DNA of 64,000 bases from Gammaproteobacteria bacterium (GCA_018824085.1 JAHJHI010000050.1:1-64000), one strand, 5' to 3'. Shown: positions 8,197 through 19,999, counted from the first letter of the stretch. Notes: generated from the sequence alone by a model not told the origin. Translations and numbers: made by a program.

Positions 8197-9602
8197 ACGC
8201 ACTGTGGAATGCATCCGGCATTGCCCGCGCCTGTTCCGGCGCGCTGAGCGGGCCCGACGTCGCGGTGAGCGGCTTTTCCACCGACAGTCGCTCGGTACAG
8301 ACGGGCGCCATGTTTCTCGCACTGCGCGGCGAACGCTTCGATGCGCATGACTTCGTTGCAGACGTGCTCGGGGCCGGCGCCGCCGTCGCCGTGGTCGCCC
8401 GCGATTTCGCGCCGGACGGATTGCCTGCGGACTGCAGCCTGATCAGGGTCGACGACACCCGCATCGCGCTTGGGGACATCGCCCGCGCGTGGCGCAGCCG
8501 CTTCACGCTGCCGCTGATCGGCGTGACCGGCAGCAACGGCAAGACGACGGTCAAGGAAATGGTCGCCGCCATCCTGCGCGCGCACGCGCTCGGCCTCGGA
8601 CTGGACCCGGCCACGGCGGTGCTCGCGACGCGCGGCAACCTCAACAACGACATCGGTGTACCGCTGATGCTGCTCGGTCTGCGCGACACGCACCGACTGG
8701 CGGTCATCGAGATGGGCATGAACCATCCGGGCGAGATCGCGTGGCTCGCCGGCATGACGAAGCCCACCGTCGCGCTCGTCAACAACGCGCAGCGCGAGCA
8801 CCTCGAATTCATGCACAGCGTCGCCGAAGTGGCGCGTGAGAATGGTGACGTGTTCGACGCGCTCGGCGACGACGGCATCGCCGTCATCAATGGCGACGAC
8901 GATTTTTCCGACTACTGGTGCGGCCGCAATGCGCAGCGCACGGTGCTGCGCTTCGCACTGGACCACGAAGCGGAAGTGAGCGCCCGCGCCGTCGCCGACG
9001 GACTGGGCTGCAGCCTCCACATCAGCGGTGCCTTCGGCAACGCCCGCGTCGTGCTGCGCGTGCCGGGCCTGCACAACGCGCGAAATGCACTGTGTGCCGC
9101 CACGGCGACGCTGGCGGCCGGCGCGGACATGGCCGCCGTCGTGTGGGCGTTGTCCCGCTTCGAGGGCGTCAAGGGCCGCCAGCAGGTACGCGCCGGCGCC
9201 GCCGGCAGCACCCTCATCGACGACAGCTACAACGCCAATCCCGACTCCGTGCGCGCCGCCATCGACGTGCTTGCGCGGGCGCGCGGCCGGCGCGTGCTGG
9301 TGCTCGGAGACATGGGCGAGGTTGGCGACCGCGGCGCCGATTTCCACCGGGAAGCCGGCGCCTACGCGCTGGAACACGGCATCGACGCCCTGCACGCGAC
9401 GGGCACGCTCGCCGCTCACAGCGTCACCGCCTTCGGTGCGCACGCGCACCTCCATCCGGACCACGCATCCATCGCGGCCGCGTTGCGCCCGCAACTTGAC
9501 GCCGACACCACCTTGCTGGTGAAGGGCTCGCGCTTCATGCGCATGGAGCGTGTCGTCGAGGCGCTGCTCGCCAACACAGGACAGGACAACAATGCTTCTT
9601 GA
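8193..9602 (+). CDS. murF: UDP-MurNAc-tripeptide:D-Ala-D-Ala ligase MurF
   Basis: MurF attaches the D-alanyl-D-alanine dipeptide to complete the muropeptide. The product has 469 residues from ATG 8193, which overlaps the murE stop (ATGA). The N-terminal substrate domain is followed by the P-loop GSNGKTT at about 113-119, the family motif [14 protein letters not shown] and the C-terminal [13 protein letters not shown] stretch typical of MurF. The 3' end overlaps mraY by 11 bases. The frame stays open far upstream inside murE, but that extension is antiparallel noise. Confidence 0.98.
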   Translation: MNALWNASGIARACSGALSGPDVAVSGFSTDSRSVQTGAMFLALRGERFDAHDFVADVLGAGAAVAVVARDFAPDGLPADCSLIRVDDTRIALGDIARAWRSRFTLPLIGVTGSNGKTTVKEMVAAILRAHALGLGLDPATAVLATRGNLNNDIGVPLMLLGLRDTHRLAVIEMGMNHPGEIAWLAGMTKPTVALVNNAQREHLEFMHSVAEVARENGDVFDALGDDGIAVINGDDDFSDYWCGRNAQRTVLRFALDHEAEVSARAVADGLGCSLHISGAFGNARVVLRVPGLHNARNALCAATATLAAGADMAAVVWALSRFEGVKGRQQVRAGAAGSTLIDDSYNANPDSVRAAIDVLARARGRRVLVLGDMGEVGDRGADFHREAGAYALEHGIDALHATGTLAAHSVTAFGAHAHLHPDHASIAAALRPQLDADTTLLVKGSRFMRMERVVEALLANTGQDNNAS

Positions 9603-10680
9603 ACTCGCACGCTGGCTGTCGGAAGACATCCGCGCCTTCAGTGTCTTCAACTACATCACGCTGCGCGCAGTGCTGGCGATGATGACCTCGCTGGCGATCT
9701 GCTGGACCTTCGGTCCGATGCTCATCCGCAAGCTGACCCAGTACAAGATCGGCCAGGCGGTGCGCGACGACGGCCCGAAATCGCATCTGACCAAGGCGGG
9801 CACGCCCACCATGGGCGGCGCCCTCATCCTGATCGCGCTCGGCCTCACCACGCTGCTCTGGGCCGACCTCACCAATCGCTACGTGTGGGTGGTGCTCATC
9901 GTCACGCTCGGCTTCGGCGCGGTCGGCTGGGTCGATGACTGGCGCAAGGTCGTCGACCGCAATCCGAAGGGACTGCCGGCGAAGCCCAAGTTCTTCTGGT
10001 CGTCGGTATTCGCCGCCGGCGCGGCCGTGTACCTGGGCCTGACCGCCCAGGTGCCGGCCCAGCTCGAACTGATCGTGCCCTTCTTCAAGACCGTCGCCTA
10101 TCCGCTCGGCGCCATCGGCTTCATGGTGCTCACCTATTTCGTCATCGTCGGCACCAGCCACGCGGTCAATCTGACGGACGGCCTGGACGGTCTCGCGACG
10201 ATGCCGGCCGTCATGGTCAGCGGCGCGCTCGCCATCTTCGCCTACGTTGCCGGCAACGCCGTGTTCTCGCGCTATCTCGGCGTGCCCTTCATTCCGGGAG
10301 CGGGCGAACTCGCCATCTTCTGCGGTGCGCTGTGCGGCGCCGGACTCGGCTTCCTGTGGTTCAACGCCTATCCGGCCGAAGTGTTCATGGGCGACGTCGG
10401 CGCACTGGCGCTGGGCGCCGCGCTCGGCACCGTCGCGGTCATCGTGCGTCAGGAAATCGTGCTGTTCATCATGGGCGGCCTGTTCGTGGCGGAAACGCTG
10501 TCGGTGATGATCCAGGTGCTCTACTTCAAGTGGTCCGGCGGCAAGCGCATCTTCCGCATGGCACCGCTGCATCACCATTACGAACTGGGCGGATGGAAGG
10601 AAACGCAGGTCGTCGTGCGCTTCTGGATCATCACGCTGATGCTCGTGCTGTTCGGCCTGTCGACGTTGAAGCTGCGCTGA
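9592..10680 (+). CDS. mraY: Phospho-MurNAc-pentapeptide translocase MraY
   Basis: MraY transfers phospho-MurNAc-pentapeptide from UDP to undecaprenyl phosphate, making lipid I at the inner membrane. The 362-residue product, started at ATG 9592, has about ten membrane segments. Conserved cytoplasmic motifs include KAGTPTMGG, the aspartate-rich [21 protein letters not shown] and the histidine motif PLHHHYE. The start overlaps the end of murF. The ORF begins slightly further upstream, but the peptide MLLELARWL is the usual family N-terminus. Confidence 0.98.
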   Translation: MLLELARWLSEDIRAFSVFNYITLRAVLAMMTSLAICWTFGPMLIRKLTQYKIGQAVRDDGPKSHLTKAGTPTMGGALILIALGLTTLLWADLTNRYVWVVLIVTLGFGAVGWVDDWRKVVDRNPKGLPAKPKFFWSSVFAAGAAVYLGLTAQVPAQLELIVPFFKTVAYPLGAIGFMVLTYFVIVGTSHAVNLTDGLDGLATMPAVMVSGALAIFAYVAGNAVFSRYLGVPFIPGAGELAIFCGALCGAGLGFLWFNAYPAEVFMGDVGALALGAALGTVAVIVRQEIVLFIMGGLFVAETLSVMIQVLYFKWSGGKRIFRMAPLHHHYELGGWKETQVVVRFWIITLMLVLFGLSTLKLR

Positions 10681-12077
10681 TGAGCCTGAGCGAACGACAC
10701 GTCCTGATACTCGGCCTCGGTGAATCCGGGCTGGCCATGGCGCGCTGGTGCGCGCGCCAGGGCGCGCGCCTGCGCATCGCGGACAGCCGTGATCAGCCGC
10801 CCGGCCGCGACGCCGTCGCACGCGAACTGCCCGCCGCCGACCTGCATGCCGGAGCCTTCTGCCATGCGCTGCTGGATGGCATCGACCTGCTCGCACTGTC
10901 GCCCGGGCTGGCGCCGTACGAACCGCTGGTGCTCGAAGCGCGGCGGCGCGGCATCGAAGTGGTCGGCGAGATCGAGCTGTTCGCGCGTGCGCTGCGTGAG
11001 CTCGGCTGGCGCGACCGCGCCAAGGTGATCGCCATCACCGGTACCAACGGCAAGACCACGACGACGACGCTGGTCGGCGCACTGGTGCGCGCCTGCGGCC
11101 TGTCAGCGCAGGTCTGCGGCAACATTTCCCCGGCCGCGCTGGACGTGCTGGGCCGCGCGCTCGACAGCGGCGACGCGCCGGACGTGTGGGTGCTTGAGCT
11201 GTCCAGCTTCCAGCTTGAAACGACGTCCACGCTCGACGCCGACGCCGCCACGGTACTGAACGTCACGCAGGACCATCTGGACCGCTACCCCGATGGCATT
11301 GCCGGCTACGCATCCGCGAAGCAGCGCATCTTCGGCGCGCGCAGCGTGCGCGTGCTCAATCGTGACGACGCGCTCGTCGGCGCGATGCAGGCGCCCGGCG
11401 CGCGCCACGTGAGCTTCGGCGAGGGCGCGCCGACGGCAGCCGGCGAATTCGGCCTGATCGAACGCGACGGCCGCACGTGGCTCGCGCGCGGCGACACGCC
11501 GCTGCTCGCGCAGGATTCGATGCGCCTGACCGGCCGGCACAACGCGCTCAACGCGCTCGCAGCGCTGGCGCTGTGCGAGGCATGCGGCCTGCCGCAGGCA
11601 CCCTGCCTCGACGCACTGCGCACCTTCGACGGCCTGCCCCACCGCGTGCAGGCCGTGCTCGACATCGGCGACGTGCGCTTCATCGACGACTCCAAGGGCA
11701 CCAATGTCGGCGCCACCGTTGCGGCGATCGAAGGCCTCGGCCGTTCCGTGTGCCTCATCCTCGGCGGCGACGGCAAGGACCAGGACTTCGTGCCGCTCGG
11801 CCCGGTATGCGAGCGGCACGCGCGCTTTTGCGCGCTGATCGGCCTCGACGCGCCGGCGATCGCCACCGTGCTGGCCCGCCACGGCGTCGGATACCGCCTG
11901 TGCGAATCGCTGGAAGAAGCCACCCGCGCCGCGTTCGCTGCCGCACAGCCGGGCGACGCGGTGCTGCTGTCGCCGGCCTGCGCCAGCCTCGACATGTTCC
12001 GCAACTATGCGCACCGCGCCGAAGTGTTCATTGCCGAGGCGCGTCGCCTCGCCGATGCGCAGAAAGGCAAGCGATGA
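10680..12077 (+). CDS. murD: UDP-MurNAc-L-alanine:D-glutamate ligase MurD
   Basis: MurD adds D-glutamate to UDP-MurNAc-L-alanine. The product has 465 residues from ATG 10680, whose first base is the last base of the mraY stop (TGATG). It shows the N-terminal dinucleotide-like fold [15 protein letters not shown], the P-loop GTNGKTTTT, the [14 protein letters not shown] motif and the C-terminal [10 protein letters not shown] loop. Upstream extension of the frame into mraY is not expected to be used. Confidence 0.98.
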   Translation: MSLSERHVLILGLGESGLAMARWCARQGARLRIADSRDQPPGRDAVARELPAADLHAGAFCHALLDGIDLLALSPGLAPYEPLVLEARRRGIEVVGEIELFARALRELGWRDRAKVIAITGTNGKTTTTTLVGALVRACGLSAQVCGNISPAALDVLGRALDSGDAPDVWVLELSSFQLETTSTLDADAATVLNVTQDHLDRYPDGIAGYASAKQRIFGARSVRVLNRDDALVGAMQAPGARHVSFGEGAPTAAGEFGLIERDGRTWLARGDTPLLAQDSMRLTGRHNALNALAALALCEACGLPQAPCLDALRTFDGLPHRVQAVLDIGDVRFIDDSKGTNVGATVAAIEGLGRSVCLILGGDGKDQDFVPLGPVCERHARFCALIGLDAPAIATVLARHGVGYRLCESLEEATRAAFAAAQPGDAVLLSPACASLDMFRNYAHRAEVFIAEARRLADAQKGKR

Positions 12078-13237
12078 GCGCAAGCATGCGTCTGGACGCA
12101 CCGCGCAACCGCGGCACGACGCCGCAGCCGGCCGAGCTCGACCCCTGGCTGCTGTGGCCGGCCGTCGCGCTGCTGCTGATCGGCCTTGTCATGGTGTATT
12201 CCGCGTCGATCGCCGTCGCCGGCAGCAGCCGTTTCACCGGCAACCAGACCAACTACTTCCTGATCCGCCAGGCCATCTTCCTCGCCATCGGCGGCGTCGC
12301 GGCGCTGATGGCCTTCCAGGTGCCGGTGCGCACATGGCAGGCGTGGTCGATGTGGCTGTTCCTCGGCGGCATCGTGCTGCTGTTGCTCGTCCTCATTCCG
12401 GGTATCGGCACCGTCGTGAACAACTCGCGGCGCTGGATCAATTTCGGCCCGGTCAATCTGCAGCCGTCCGAACTCGCGAAGCTGTTCACGGTGCTCTACG
12501 CCGCGAGCTACATCGTGCGCCGCCTGCCCGAAATGGGTTCGTTCCGCCGCGCCTTCGTACCGATGGCAATGGCCATCCTGTTCGTCGGCGCGCTGCTGGT
12601 CGCCGAGCCGGATTACGGCGCCTTCGTCGTCATCGTGCTGATCGCCTTCGGCATGCTTTTTCTCGGTGGCATCAACGGCAAGCTGTTTTTCTCGCTCGGT
12701 CTGGTCGCCATCGTCGGCTTCGCCGTGCTGATCCGCTTCAATGAACTGCGCTGGGGCCGCTTCATCGCCTTCCTCGACCCGTTCAACAACGACCCGCTGG
12801 GCAAGGGCTATCAGCTCACGCATTCGCTGATCGCCTTCGGTCGCGGCGAATGGTTCGGCGTCGGTCTCGGCGGCAGCGTCGAAAAGCTGCTCTACCTGCC
12901 GGAAGCGCACACCGACTTCCTGCTCGCCGTCATCGGCGAGGAGCTCGGCCTGGTCGGCGTCGCCACGGTGATCGGCCTGTTCGCGCTGGTGGTGCACCGC
13001 TCGTTCGCGATCGGCCGCCGCGCGCTGCTGCTGGAGCGCGCCTACGCCGGACTCGTCGCGCAGGGTGTCGGCATCTGGTTCGGCGTGCAGGCCTTCATCA
13101 ACATGGGCGTGAACGTCGGCGTGCTGCCCACGAAGGGGCTGACGCTGCCGCTGATGAGCTACGGCGGCTCCGGCATCCTCGTCAACTGCATCGCACTGGC
13201 CATCCTGCTGCGCATCGACTGGGAGAACCGTCGATGA
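12074..13237 (+). CDS. ftsW: Septal peptidoglycan glycosyltransferase FtsW
   Basis: FtsW is the SEDS-family polymerase that builds septal glycan strands with FtsI. The 387-residue product has about ten membrane segments and the conserved SEDS motifs [17 protein letters not shown] and [16 protein letters not shown]. The ATG at 12074 overlaps the murD stop, and the murG start overlaps its own stop. The N-terminal 28 residues before the first membrane segment are cytoplasmic and variable, as usual. Confidence 0.97.
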   Translation: MSASMRLDAPRNRGTTPQPAELDPWLLWPAVALLLIGLVMVYSASIAVAGSSRFTGNQTNYFLIRQAIFLAIGGVAALMAFQVPVRTWQAWSMWLFLGGIVLLLLVLIPGIGTVVNNSRRWINFGPVNLQPSELAKLFTVLYAASYIVRRLPEMGSFRRAFVPMAMAILFVGALLVAEPDYGAFVVIVLIAFGMLFLGGINGKLFFSLGLVAIVGFAVLIRFNELRWGRFIAFLDPFNNDPLGKGYQLTHSLIAFGRGEWFGVGLGGSVEKLLYLPEAHTDFLLAVIGEELGLVGVATVIGLFALVVHRSFAIGRRALLLERAYAGLVAQGVGIWFGVQAFINMGVNVGVLPTKGLTLPLMSYGGSGILVNCIALAILLRIDWENRR

Positions 13238-14322
13238 AGGCGGACATGCCCACCGCACTCGTGATGGCCGGCGGCACCGGCGGCCACATCTACCCCGGAC
13301 TGGCGGTGGCCGACGAGCTGCGCGGCCGCGGCTGGCATGTGGTGTGGCTGGGCAACGCGGACGGCATGGAGTCGCGCATCGTGCCGCCTCGCGGCTACGA
13401 ACTGCAGTCCATCCGCTTCACCGCGCTGCGCGGCAAGGGCCTGCTGCGCAAACTCATGCTGCCTTTGAACCTGCTGCGCGGCTTCTGGCAGGCGCTGCGC
13501 GTGCTCGCCCGCGTGCGCCCGCAAGTGGTGCTGGGGCTCGGCGGCTACGTCACGTTTCCGGGCGGCATGATGGCGTCGCTGCGCGGCATCCCGCTGGTGC
13601 TGCACGAACAGAATTCGATCGCCGGTCTGGCCAACCGCGTGCTCGCGCGCGTGGCCGATCGCGTGCTCACCGGCTTTCCCGACGCACTGCCCCATGCCCG
13701 CTGGACCGGCAACCCGGTGCGCGCCGACATCGCGGCGCTGCCCGCGCCGGAACAGCGCTTTGCCGGGCGCAGCGGCCCGCTGAACATTCTCGTCGTCGGC
13801 GGCAGTCTGGGCGCGCAGGTGCTCAACGTCACGGTGCCGCGCGCGCTTGCCGGCATGCCGGAAGATGCGCGCGCAAAGGTCACGCACCAGGCCGGCGAAC
13901 GCAACATGCCGGAACTGGAAAAGGCCTACGCCGCCGCCGGCATCACGAACGCCACGCTGAAGCCCTTCATCGAAGACATGGCGACTGCCTACGCGCAGGC
14001 CGATCTGGTCATCTGCCGCGCCGGCGCGCTGACCGTTGCCGAGCTGGCGGCAGCCGGCGTCGCGGCCATTCTCGTGCCGTTGCCGCACGCGGTGGACGAT
14101 CACCAGAGCGGCAACGCCCGCTTTCTGGCCGACCGTGGCGCCGCCCTGCTCGTGCCGCAAAACGCGTTCGACGCAACCGCACTGGCTGCGCTGATCGGCT
14201 CGCTCGACCGCCCCCGCCTGCTCGACATGGCGCAGCGCGCCCGCGCGCTGTCGCGCCCCGGCGCCTCGGCGGACGTCGCCGACGTCTGCGCGGCGCTTGC
14301 CCGCAAGGAACAGAAATCATGA
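13234..14322 (+). CDS. murG: Lipid II synthase MurG (GlcNAc transferase)
   Basis: MurG adds GlcNAc from UDP-GlcNAc to lipid I at the cytoplasmic face of the membrane. The 362-residue product has the two-domain GT28 fold: the N-terminal glycine loop [18 protein letters not shown], the [12 protein letters not shown] motif, the second glycine loop [12 protein letters not shown] and the [15 protein letters not shown] region near the donor site. It overlaps ftsW and murC by four bases each. Confidence 0.98.
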   Translation: MKADMPTALVMAGGTGGHIYPGLAVADELRGRGWHVVWLGNADGMESRIVPPRGYELQSIRFTALRGKGLLRKLMLPLNLLRGFWQALRVLARVRPQVVLGLGGYVTFPGGMMASLRGIPLVLHEQNSIAGLANRVLARVADRVLTGFPDALPHARWTGNPVRADIAALPAPEQRFAGRSGPLNILVVGGSLGAQVLNVTVPRALAGMPEDARAKVTHQAGERNMPELEKAYAAAGITNATLKPFIEDMATAYAQADLVICRAGALTVAELAAAGVAAILVPLPHAVDDHQSGNARFLADRGAALLVPQNAFDATALAALIGSLDRPRLLDMAQRARALSRPGASADVADVCAALARKEQKS

Positions 14323-15719
14323 AACACAAGATCAATCACATCCATTTCATCGGCATCGGCGGCTCCGGCATGAGCGGCATCGCGGAAGTGCTGCTGAACC
14401 AGGGCTATGTCGTCAGCGGCTCCGACCTTGCGAACAACGCGGTCACCCGCAGGCTCGCCAGCCTGGGGGCACGCGTGGTGCAGGGACATGCCGCCGAGCA
14501 CATCGCCGGCGCCGACGCGGTGGTCACCTCGACTGCCGTCAGCGCCGACAATCCGGAAGTCGAATACGCGCGCACCCGCATGATTCCGGTGGTGCCGCGC
14601 GCGCAGATGCTGGCCGAACTGATGCGCATCAAGCAGGGCATCGCGGTGGCCGGCACGCACGGCAAGACGACGACGACCTCACTCATCGCCAGCTGCCTCG
14701 GCGAGGGCGGCCTTGACCCCACCTTCGTCATCGGCGGCCGCCTCAATTCCGCGGGTGCCAACGCGCGCCTGGGCAGCGGTGACTTCCTGGTGGCGGAAGC
14801 CGACGAGTCCGACGCATCCTTCCTGTTCCTGTCGCCGGTCGTGTCGGTCGTGACGAACATCGACGCCGATCACATGGACACCTATGGCCACGACTTCTCG
14901 AAGCTGAAGCAGGCCTTCGTCGACTTCCTGAACCGCCTGCCCTTCTATGGCGTCGCGGCCCTGTGCGTGGATGACGCCAATGTGCGCGAGATCATCCCGA
15001 TGGTGCCCAAGCAGATCATCCGCTACGGGCTCGACCCGGCCGCCGCGGTGCGCGCCGAGAACGTGCGCGCCGACGGCACCCGCATGCTGTTCGACGCCGT
15101 GCGCGTCAATGGCACGACCACGCGCATCCCGATCGAACTCAATCTGCCCGGCCTGCACAACGTGCGCAACGCGCTGGCGGCGATCGCCGTGGCGAGCGAG
15201 GTCGGCGTGTCCGACGACGCCATCGCGCGCGCGCTGTCCGGCTTCCGGGGCGTGGGCCGGCGCTTCCAGACACACGGCGACGTCGCCCTGCCCGGCGGCG
15301 GCCAGTTCACGCTGGTCGACGACTACGGTCACCACCCGGTCGAAATGGCGGCAACGCTCGACGCGGCGCGCGGCGCCTTCCCCGGACGGCGCATCGTGCT
15401 GGCCTTCCAGCCGCACCGCTACACACGCACGCGCGACTGCTTCGAAGACTTCGTGCGCGTGCTGTCGAACGCCGACGCCGTCGTGCTGACCGAGGTCTAC
15501 GCCGCCGGCGAGGCACCCATCGTCGCCGCCGACGGACGCGCACTGGCGCGCGCACTGCGCGTCGCCGGGCGCGTCGAACCGGTCTTCGTCGAGGACATCA
15601 ACGACCTGCCGCAAGCCCTGCTCGACACCACGCGCGACGGCGACGTGGTGATCGGCATGGGCGCCGGCTCCATCGGGCAGCTGCCCGGAAAATTCGCACT
15701 GGATCAGGACAGGACATGA
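14319..15719 (+). CDS. murC: UDP-MurNAc:L-alanine ligase MurC
   Basis: MurC adds the first amino acid, L-alanine, to UDP-MurNAc. The 466-residue product shows the Rossmann-like start [17 protein letters not shown], the P-loop [10 protein letters not shown], the [10 protein letters not shown] motif and the [10 protein letters not shown] loop of the C-terminal domain. murB is not present between murC and ddl, which is usual for betaproteobacterial dcw clusters. Both ends overlap neighbours by four bases. Confidence 0.98.
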   Translation: MKHKINHIHFIGIGGSGMSGIAEVLLNQGYVVSGSDLANNAVTRRLASLGARVVQGHAAEHIAGADAVVTSTAVSADNPEVEYARTRMIPVVPRAQMLAELMRIKQGIAVAGTHGKTTTTSLIASCLGEGGLDPTFVIGGRLNSAGANARLGSGDFLVAEADESDASFLFLSPVVSVVTNIDADHMDTYGHDFSKLKQAFVDFLNRLPFYGVAALCVDDANVREIIPMVPKQIIRYGLDPAAAVRAENVRADGTRMLFDAVRVNGTTTRIPIELNLPGLHNVRNALAAIAVASEVGVSDDAIARALSGFRGVGRRFQTHGDVALPGGGQFTLVDDYGHHPVEMAATLDAARGAFPGRRIVLAFQPHRYTRTRDCFEDFVRVLSNADAVVLTEVYAAGEAPIVAADGRALARALRVAGRVEPVFVEDINDLPQALLDTTRDGDVVIGMGAGSIGQLPGKFALDQDRT

Positions 15720-16642
15720 GCAGCACATCGCACCCCTCTTTCGGCAAGGTCGCCGTACTGCTTGGCGGCCGCTCCGCCGAGCGCGAAATATCCCTCATGT
15801 CGGGCAACGCCGTGCTTGCGGCGCTGCGCGAACAGGGCGTGGACGCGCACGCCTTCGATCCCGCCGAACGCGACCTGGCGGAACTGAAGCGCGACGGATT
15901 CGGGCGCGTCTTCCTCGCGCTGCACGGCCGCGGCGGCGAGGACGGTACCGTGCAGGGCGCACTTGAATGCCTGGGCATTCCCTATACCGGCAGTGGCGTC
16001 ATGGCGTCAGCCATCGGCATGGACAAGTGGCGCACCAAGATGGTCTGGCTGTCCGCCGGCCTGCCTACGCCGCGCTACAAGCTGCTGCACGCCGGCACCG
16101 ACTTTGCCGCCGTGGCGCGCGAACTCGGCCTGCCGTTGTTCGTGAAGCCGGCGCGCGAAGGTTCGAGCGTCGGCGCCACGCGCGTGAACACGCTGGCCGA
16201 ACTGCCCGCCGCTTACGAGAATGCCGCGCGCTGCGACCCGCTGGTGCTGGCCGAACAGTTCATCAGCGGACAGGAACTGACCGCGCCCTTCCTCGGCGAC
16301 ATGGCATTGCCGCTGATCCGCATCGAAGCGCCGTCGGGCAACTACGACTACCAGAACAAGTACTTCACCGACGACGTGAAGTACCACTGTCCGAGCGGCC
16401 TGGACGCCGATCTCGAACACGAGGTCCAGGACCTCGTGATGCGCGCCGCGCGCCTGATCGACTGCCGCGGCTGGGGCCGCGCCGACCTGATGCTGGGCGA
16501 GGACGGCAAGCCCTGGCTGCTCGAAATCAACACCACCCCGGGCATGACTTCGCACTCGCTGGTGCCGATGGCCGCACGCGCCGTCGGCATCGAATTCGGC
16601 GAACTGTGCCTGCGCATCCTGGAGTCGGCCCGACTTGGCTAG
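15716..16642 (+). CDS. ddl: D-alanine:D-alanine ligase Ddl
   Basis: Ddl makes the D-Ala-D-Ala dipeptide used by MurF. The 308-residue ATP-grasp enzyme starts with [21 protein letters not shown]. It then shows [12 protein letters not shown], the phosphate-binding loop [10 protein letters not shown] and the metal-binding [16 protein letters not shown]. The ATGA start overlaps murC, and its last eight bases overlap ftsQ. This is the DdlB-type position in the cluster. Confidence 0.98.
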   Translation: MSSTSHPSFGKVAVLLGGRSAEREISLMSGNAVLAALREQGVDAHAFDPAERDLAELKRDGFGRVFLALHGRGGEDGTVQGALECLGIPYTGSGVMASAIGMDKWRTKMVWLSAGLPTPRYKLLHAGTDFAAVARELGLPLFVKPAREGSSVGATRVNTLAELPAAYENAARCDPLVLAEQFISGQELTAPFLGDMALPLIRIEAPSGNYDYQNKYFTDDVKYHCPSGLDADLEHEVQDLVMRAARLIDCRGWGRADLMLGEDGKPWLLEINTTPGMTSHSLVPMAARAVGIEFGELCLRILESARLG

Positions 16643-17435
16643 AAACGCGAAATCGCGCAAACCCGCCACACAGCGCCGCGACGAAGGCGGCCTGTGGGAC
16701 AGCCCGCGCGCGCTCACGATGATCGCCGACATCATCCTGTTGCTGGCAAGTGCCGCACTGGGCTACGCGCTGGTGCTGCTGGTCACGCGCATGCCGGTGC
16801 TGCCGTTGCACAGCATCACCCTCACGCACTCGCCGGAGCATGTGACCACGGCGCAGATCGAGGACGCGGCGCGGCGCGCCGTCACCGGCAGTTTCCTGAC
16901 GACGGACATCGACCAGGCGCGCGCCGTGTTCGAAGCCCTTCCCTGGGTGCGCAGCGCTTCGGTGCGCCGCGTATGGCCGGGCGCCATCGAAATCAACCTT
17001 GAAGAACACGTCGCCGCCGCGCGCTGGTGGGTCGCCGACAACGCACCGGCGCGCATGGTCAACACGCACGGCGAACTGTTCGTGGCCGAACACGAAGACC
17101 GGCTGCCGCTGTTCGTCGGCCCCGACCAGTACGCCGCCGCGATGCTCGCGCGCAACGAGGAGTGGAACCGCGAACTCGCGCGCCTGCAGCGCCACATCCG
17201 CAAGCTCGCACTGACGCGCCGCGAAGCGTGGCAACTCGTGCTGGACGACGACAGCCGGCTTGAACTCGGGCGCGAGGACGAGCGCACGCCGATTTCGCTG
17301 AGGCTCGAACGCTACGTGACAACCCAGCCGGAAGTGCTTCGCCAGGACCCGCAGAAGGTGCTGTACGCCGACCTGCGCTACCCGAACGGATACGCCATAA
17401 GAATGAACGGCCCGCTACACCAGGACAAACCATGA
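16635..17435 (+). CDS. ftsQ: Cell division protein FtsQ
   Basis: FtsQ is a bitopic divisome protein that recruits FtsB and FtsL. The 266-residue product has a basic cytoplasmic tail, one membrane segment at about residues 32-53, a POTRA domain (about 57-125, with [12 protein letters not shown] and [14 protein letters not shown]) and a beta domain. Translation probably begins at TTG 16635, overlapping ddl by eight bases. The next ATG codon would start right at the membrane segment and drop the usual basic tail. The weak start fits a low-abundance protein. Confidence 0.95.
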   Translation: MARNAKSRKPATQRRDEGGLWDSPRALTMIADIILLLASAALGYALVLLVTRMPVLPLHSITLTHSPEHVTTAQIEDAARRAVTGSFLTTDIDQARAVFEALPWVRSASVRRVWPGAIEINLEEHVAAARWWVADNAPARMVNTHGELFVAEHEDRLPLFVGPDQYAAAMLARNEEWNRELARLQRHIRKLALTRREAWQLVLDDDSRLELGREDERTPISLRLERYVTTQPEVLRQDPQKVLYADLRYPNGYAIRMNGPLHQDKP

Positions 17436-18661
17436 CAAGAGACAGCAAGGACCTCATCGTCGGCCTCGACATCGGCACGTCGAAAATTTCTTCGGTCATC
17501 GCACAGCTGGGCAACGACGGACGACTGGAAATACTCGCCATCGCGTCGCAGGAATCGCACGGGCTGAAGAAGGGCGTCGTCGTCAACATCGAGGAAACCG
17601 TCGACTCGATCTCGCGCGTCATCCAGGAAGTCGAACTGATGGCCGAGTGCAAGGTGCGCGAAGTGTTTACCGGCATCGCCGGCAGCCACATCCGCAGCTT
17701 CAATTCGAACGGCGTGGTGGCGATCAAGGACAAGGAGGTCACGCGGCTCGATCTCGAACGCGTCGTCGAAACGGCCCGTGCGATGCCGATACCGGCCGAT
17801 CAGGAAATCCTGCATACGCTGACGCAGGAATTCATCATCGACGGCCAGGACGGCGTGCGCGAACCGATCGGCATGAGCGGCAAGCGGCTCGAGGTACGCG
17901 TGCATATCGTCACCGGCGCGGTGTCGGCCGCACAGAACATCATCAAGAGCGTCCGCCGTTGCGGCCTCGAAGTGGTCGATCTCGTGCTGCAGCCGCTCGC
18001 ATCCAGCCAGGCCACGCTGTCGGACGACGAGAAGGACCTCGGCGTGTGTCTCGTGGACATCGGCGGCGGCACCACGGATCTCGCCATCTTCACGCAGGGC
18101 GCCATCCGCCACACGGCGGTCATTCCCATCGCCGGCGACCAGATCACCAACGACATCGCGATGGCGATGCGTACGCCGACCGCCGAAGCGGAGGACATCA
18201 AGCTGCGCTACGGCGTCGCGATGTCCGCACTGGCCGACGCGGAGGACATGATCGAAGTACCGGGCATCGGAGATCGCGGGCCGCGCCGCATGTCGCGCCA
18301 GGCGCTGGCCGACGTCATCGAGCCGCGGGTGTCGGAACTGTTCGAACTCGTGCAGGCCGAACTGCGTCGCAGCGGCTACGAGGAATTGCTGTCATCGGGG
18401 ATCGTGCTCACGGGCGGCAGCGCGACGATGCGCGGCATGGCGGATCTGGCCGAGGACGTGTTCCACCTGCCGTCGCGCATCGGCGCGCCGGAGTACCACG
18501 GCAACCTCGCCGACATCGTGCGCCATCCGCGTTACGCGACCGTTGTCGGACTCGCGATGGAGGGCGCCGCACAACGTCGCAGGGGTCAGGTGGCACGTGA
18601 AACTCGCAACGTCCGCCAGGTGCTGGCGAACATGCGCTCATGGTTCGAAAGAAATTTCTGA
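17432..18661 (+). CDS. ftsA: Cell division protein FtsA
   Basis: FtsA is the actin-like ATPase that tethers FtsZ to the membrane. The 409-residue product has the phosphate-1 loop VGLDIGTSKISSVI, the SHS2/1C domain, the phosphate-2 loop DIGGGTTDLAIF, the adenosine loop LTGGSATMRGM and a C-terminal amphipathic membrane-binding helix (about residues 395-409, VLANMRSWFERNF). It overlaps ftsQ by four bases and is the last gene before a 149-base gap. Confidence 0.98.
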   Translation: MTRDSKDLIVGLDIGTSKISSVIAQLGNDGRLEILAIASQESHGLKKGVVVNIEETVDSISRVIQEVELMAECKVREVFTGIAGSHIRSFNSNGVVAIKDKEVTRLDLERVVETARAMPIPADQEILHTLTQEFIIDGQDGVREPIGMSGKRLEVRVHIVTGAVSAAQNIIKSVRRCGLEVVDLVLQPLASSQATLSDDEKDLGVCLVDIGGGTTDLAIFTQGAIRHTAVIPIAGDQITNDIAMAMRTPTAEAEDIKLRYGVAMSALADAEDMIEVPGIGDRGPRRMSRQALADVIEPRVSELFELVQAELRRSGYEELLSSGIVLTGGSATMRGMADLAEDVFHLPSRIGAPEYHGNLADIVRHPRYATVVGLAMEGAAQRRRGQVARETRNVRQVLANMRSWFERNF

Positions 18662-18711
18662 AATTGCGACTCAAACGGCATCTACGGCATGCGTTGCGCT
18701 AAGTTTAGTCG

Positions 18712-18717
18712 TATACT
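18712..18717 (+). promoter_or_regulatory. Possible -10 element of an internal ftsZ promoter
   Basis: TATACT lies in the 149-base ftsA-ftsZ gap, the only sizeable gap in the cluster, about 95 bases before the ftsZ start. No good -35 box is seen 17 bases upstream. An extra promoter for ftsZ is common in Gram-negative bacteria, so this is plausible but weak. Confidence 0.35.
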
Positions 18718-18810
18718 TGCGCAAAATCACTAAATGTAGTGGTGGCGCGCGTTTCATTGCCGACGGAGCCTTCGGGCTTGGCGGCAATTTTGTATAAACA
18801 GGAGGCGGAT

Positions 18811-19971
18811 ATGTTCGAGATTCTCGACAAGGAACCGGTAGGCGCAGTGATCAAGGTGATCGGCGTCGGTGGAGCCGGTGGCAATGCGGTCGATCACATG
18901 ATCCGCGAAGGCGTGAATGGCGTTGAATTCATCACCGCCAACACGGATGGAATGGCATTGAACCGCAGCCTTGCCCCGATGAAGATCCAGCTAGGCAAGA
19001 ACGGCCGCGGCGCCGGTGCCCGGCCGGAAGTCGGGCGCAGTGCAGCGGACGAATACCGCGAACACATCGCTGACCAGTTGCGCGGTGCCGAGATGGTGTT
19101 CATCACCGCCGGCATGGGCGGCGGCACCGGCACCGGAGCTGCACCGATCGTCGCGGAAATCGCCAAGGAAATGGGCATTCTCACGGTCGCCGTGGTCACC
19201 AAGCCCTTCGACTACGAGAACCGCATGCGTGCGGCCGAAAGCGGCATCGAGGAACTGGCCCGCAACGTCGATTCGCTGATCGTGGTGCTCAATGAAAAGC
19301 TGATGGAAGTGCTTGGCGACGAAGCCAGCCTGGAAGACGGCTTCAAGGCCGCCGACAACGTGCTGCGCAACGCCGTGGGCGGCATCGCCGAAATCATCAA
19401 CATCCCTGGCCTCGTAAACGTCGACTTTCAGGACGTGCGTACCGTGATGGGTGAAATGGGCCGCGCAATGATGGGCTCGGCCGAAGCAGCCGGCATGGAC
19501 CGCGCACGCATCGCGGCCGAACAGGCCGTCGCGAGCCCGCTGCTGGAGGGCGTCGAACTGTCCGGCGCGCGCGGCGTGCTGGTCAACATCACCGCCAGCC
19601 GCTCGCTGAAGATGAAGGAAGTGAAGGACGCGATGGAAACCGTGCGCGCCTTTGCCGCTGAAGGCGCACACGTCATTTTCGGCACGGTGTTCGACGAAAC
19701 GATGGAAGACCGCCTGCGCGTGACCGTCGTGGCGACCGGACTGGGCACGCCGCGTGTCATGAGCAGCAAGCCGCCGATGACGATCATCCGCACCGGCACC
19801 GACGACATGGTGATGTCGAGCGGCAGCTCGACGGACTATTCGCACCTCGACATCCCGGCCGTGATGCGTGGCCGCGGTGGCCGCACTGCGTCAAGTGCCG
19901 TCGAAGCCATGCGCGCCAACGGCGTGGAAACGCTGGACATTCCGGCCTTCCTGCGCAAACAGGCGGACTGA
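18811..19971 (+). CDS. ftsZ: Cell division GTPase FtsZ
   Basis: FtsZ is the tubulin-like GTPase that forms the Z ring. The 386-residue product contains the tubulin signature GMGGGTGTGAAP, the N-terminal IGVGGAGGNAVDHM loop and the T7 synergy region. The C-terminal conserved peptide LDIPAFLRKQAD contacts FtsA and ZipA-like partners. Start at ATG 18811 is fixed by an AGGAGG ribosome binding site six to eleven bases upstream. An earlier start at 18739 lacks such a site. Confidence 0.99.
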   Translation: MFEILDKEPVGAVIKVIGVGGAGGNAVDHMIREGVNGVEFITANTDGMALNRSLAPMKIQLGKNGRGAGARPEVGRSAADEYREHIADQLRGAEMVFITAGMGGGTGTGAAPIVAEIAKEMGILTVAVVTKPFDYENRMRAAESGIEELARNVDSLIVVLNEKLMEVLGDEASLEDGFKAADNVLRNAVGGIAEIINIPGLVNVDFQDVRTVMGEMGRAMMGSAEAAGMDRARIAAEQAVASPLLEGVELSGARGVLVNITASRSLKMKEVKDAMETVRAFAAEGAHVIFGTVFDETMEDRLRVTVVATGLGTPRVMSSKPPMTIIRTGTDDMVMSSGSSTDYSHLDIPAVMRGRGGRTASSAVEAMRANGVETLDIPAFLRKQAD

Positions 19972-19976
19972 GTGCC

Positions 19977-19999
19977 CGGAGCGGGCGCCGCCCGCTCCG
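19977..19999 (+). terminator. GC-rich hairpin after ftsZ
   Basis: A perfect 10-bp stem (CGGAGCGGGC / GCCCGCTCCG) with a 3-base loop begins five bases after the ftsZ stop. No T run follows, so it is either a weak or Rho-assisted terminator, or an mRNA-stabilising hairpin. Confidence 0.45.

Noticed and set aside
4406-8322. Two long minus-strand frames (4406-6577 and 6577-8322)
   Set aside because: They are antisense to rsmH, ftsL, ftsI and murE, whose motifs are intact; no ribosome binding sites or domains were seen.
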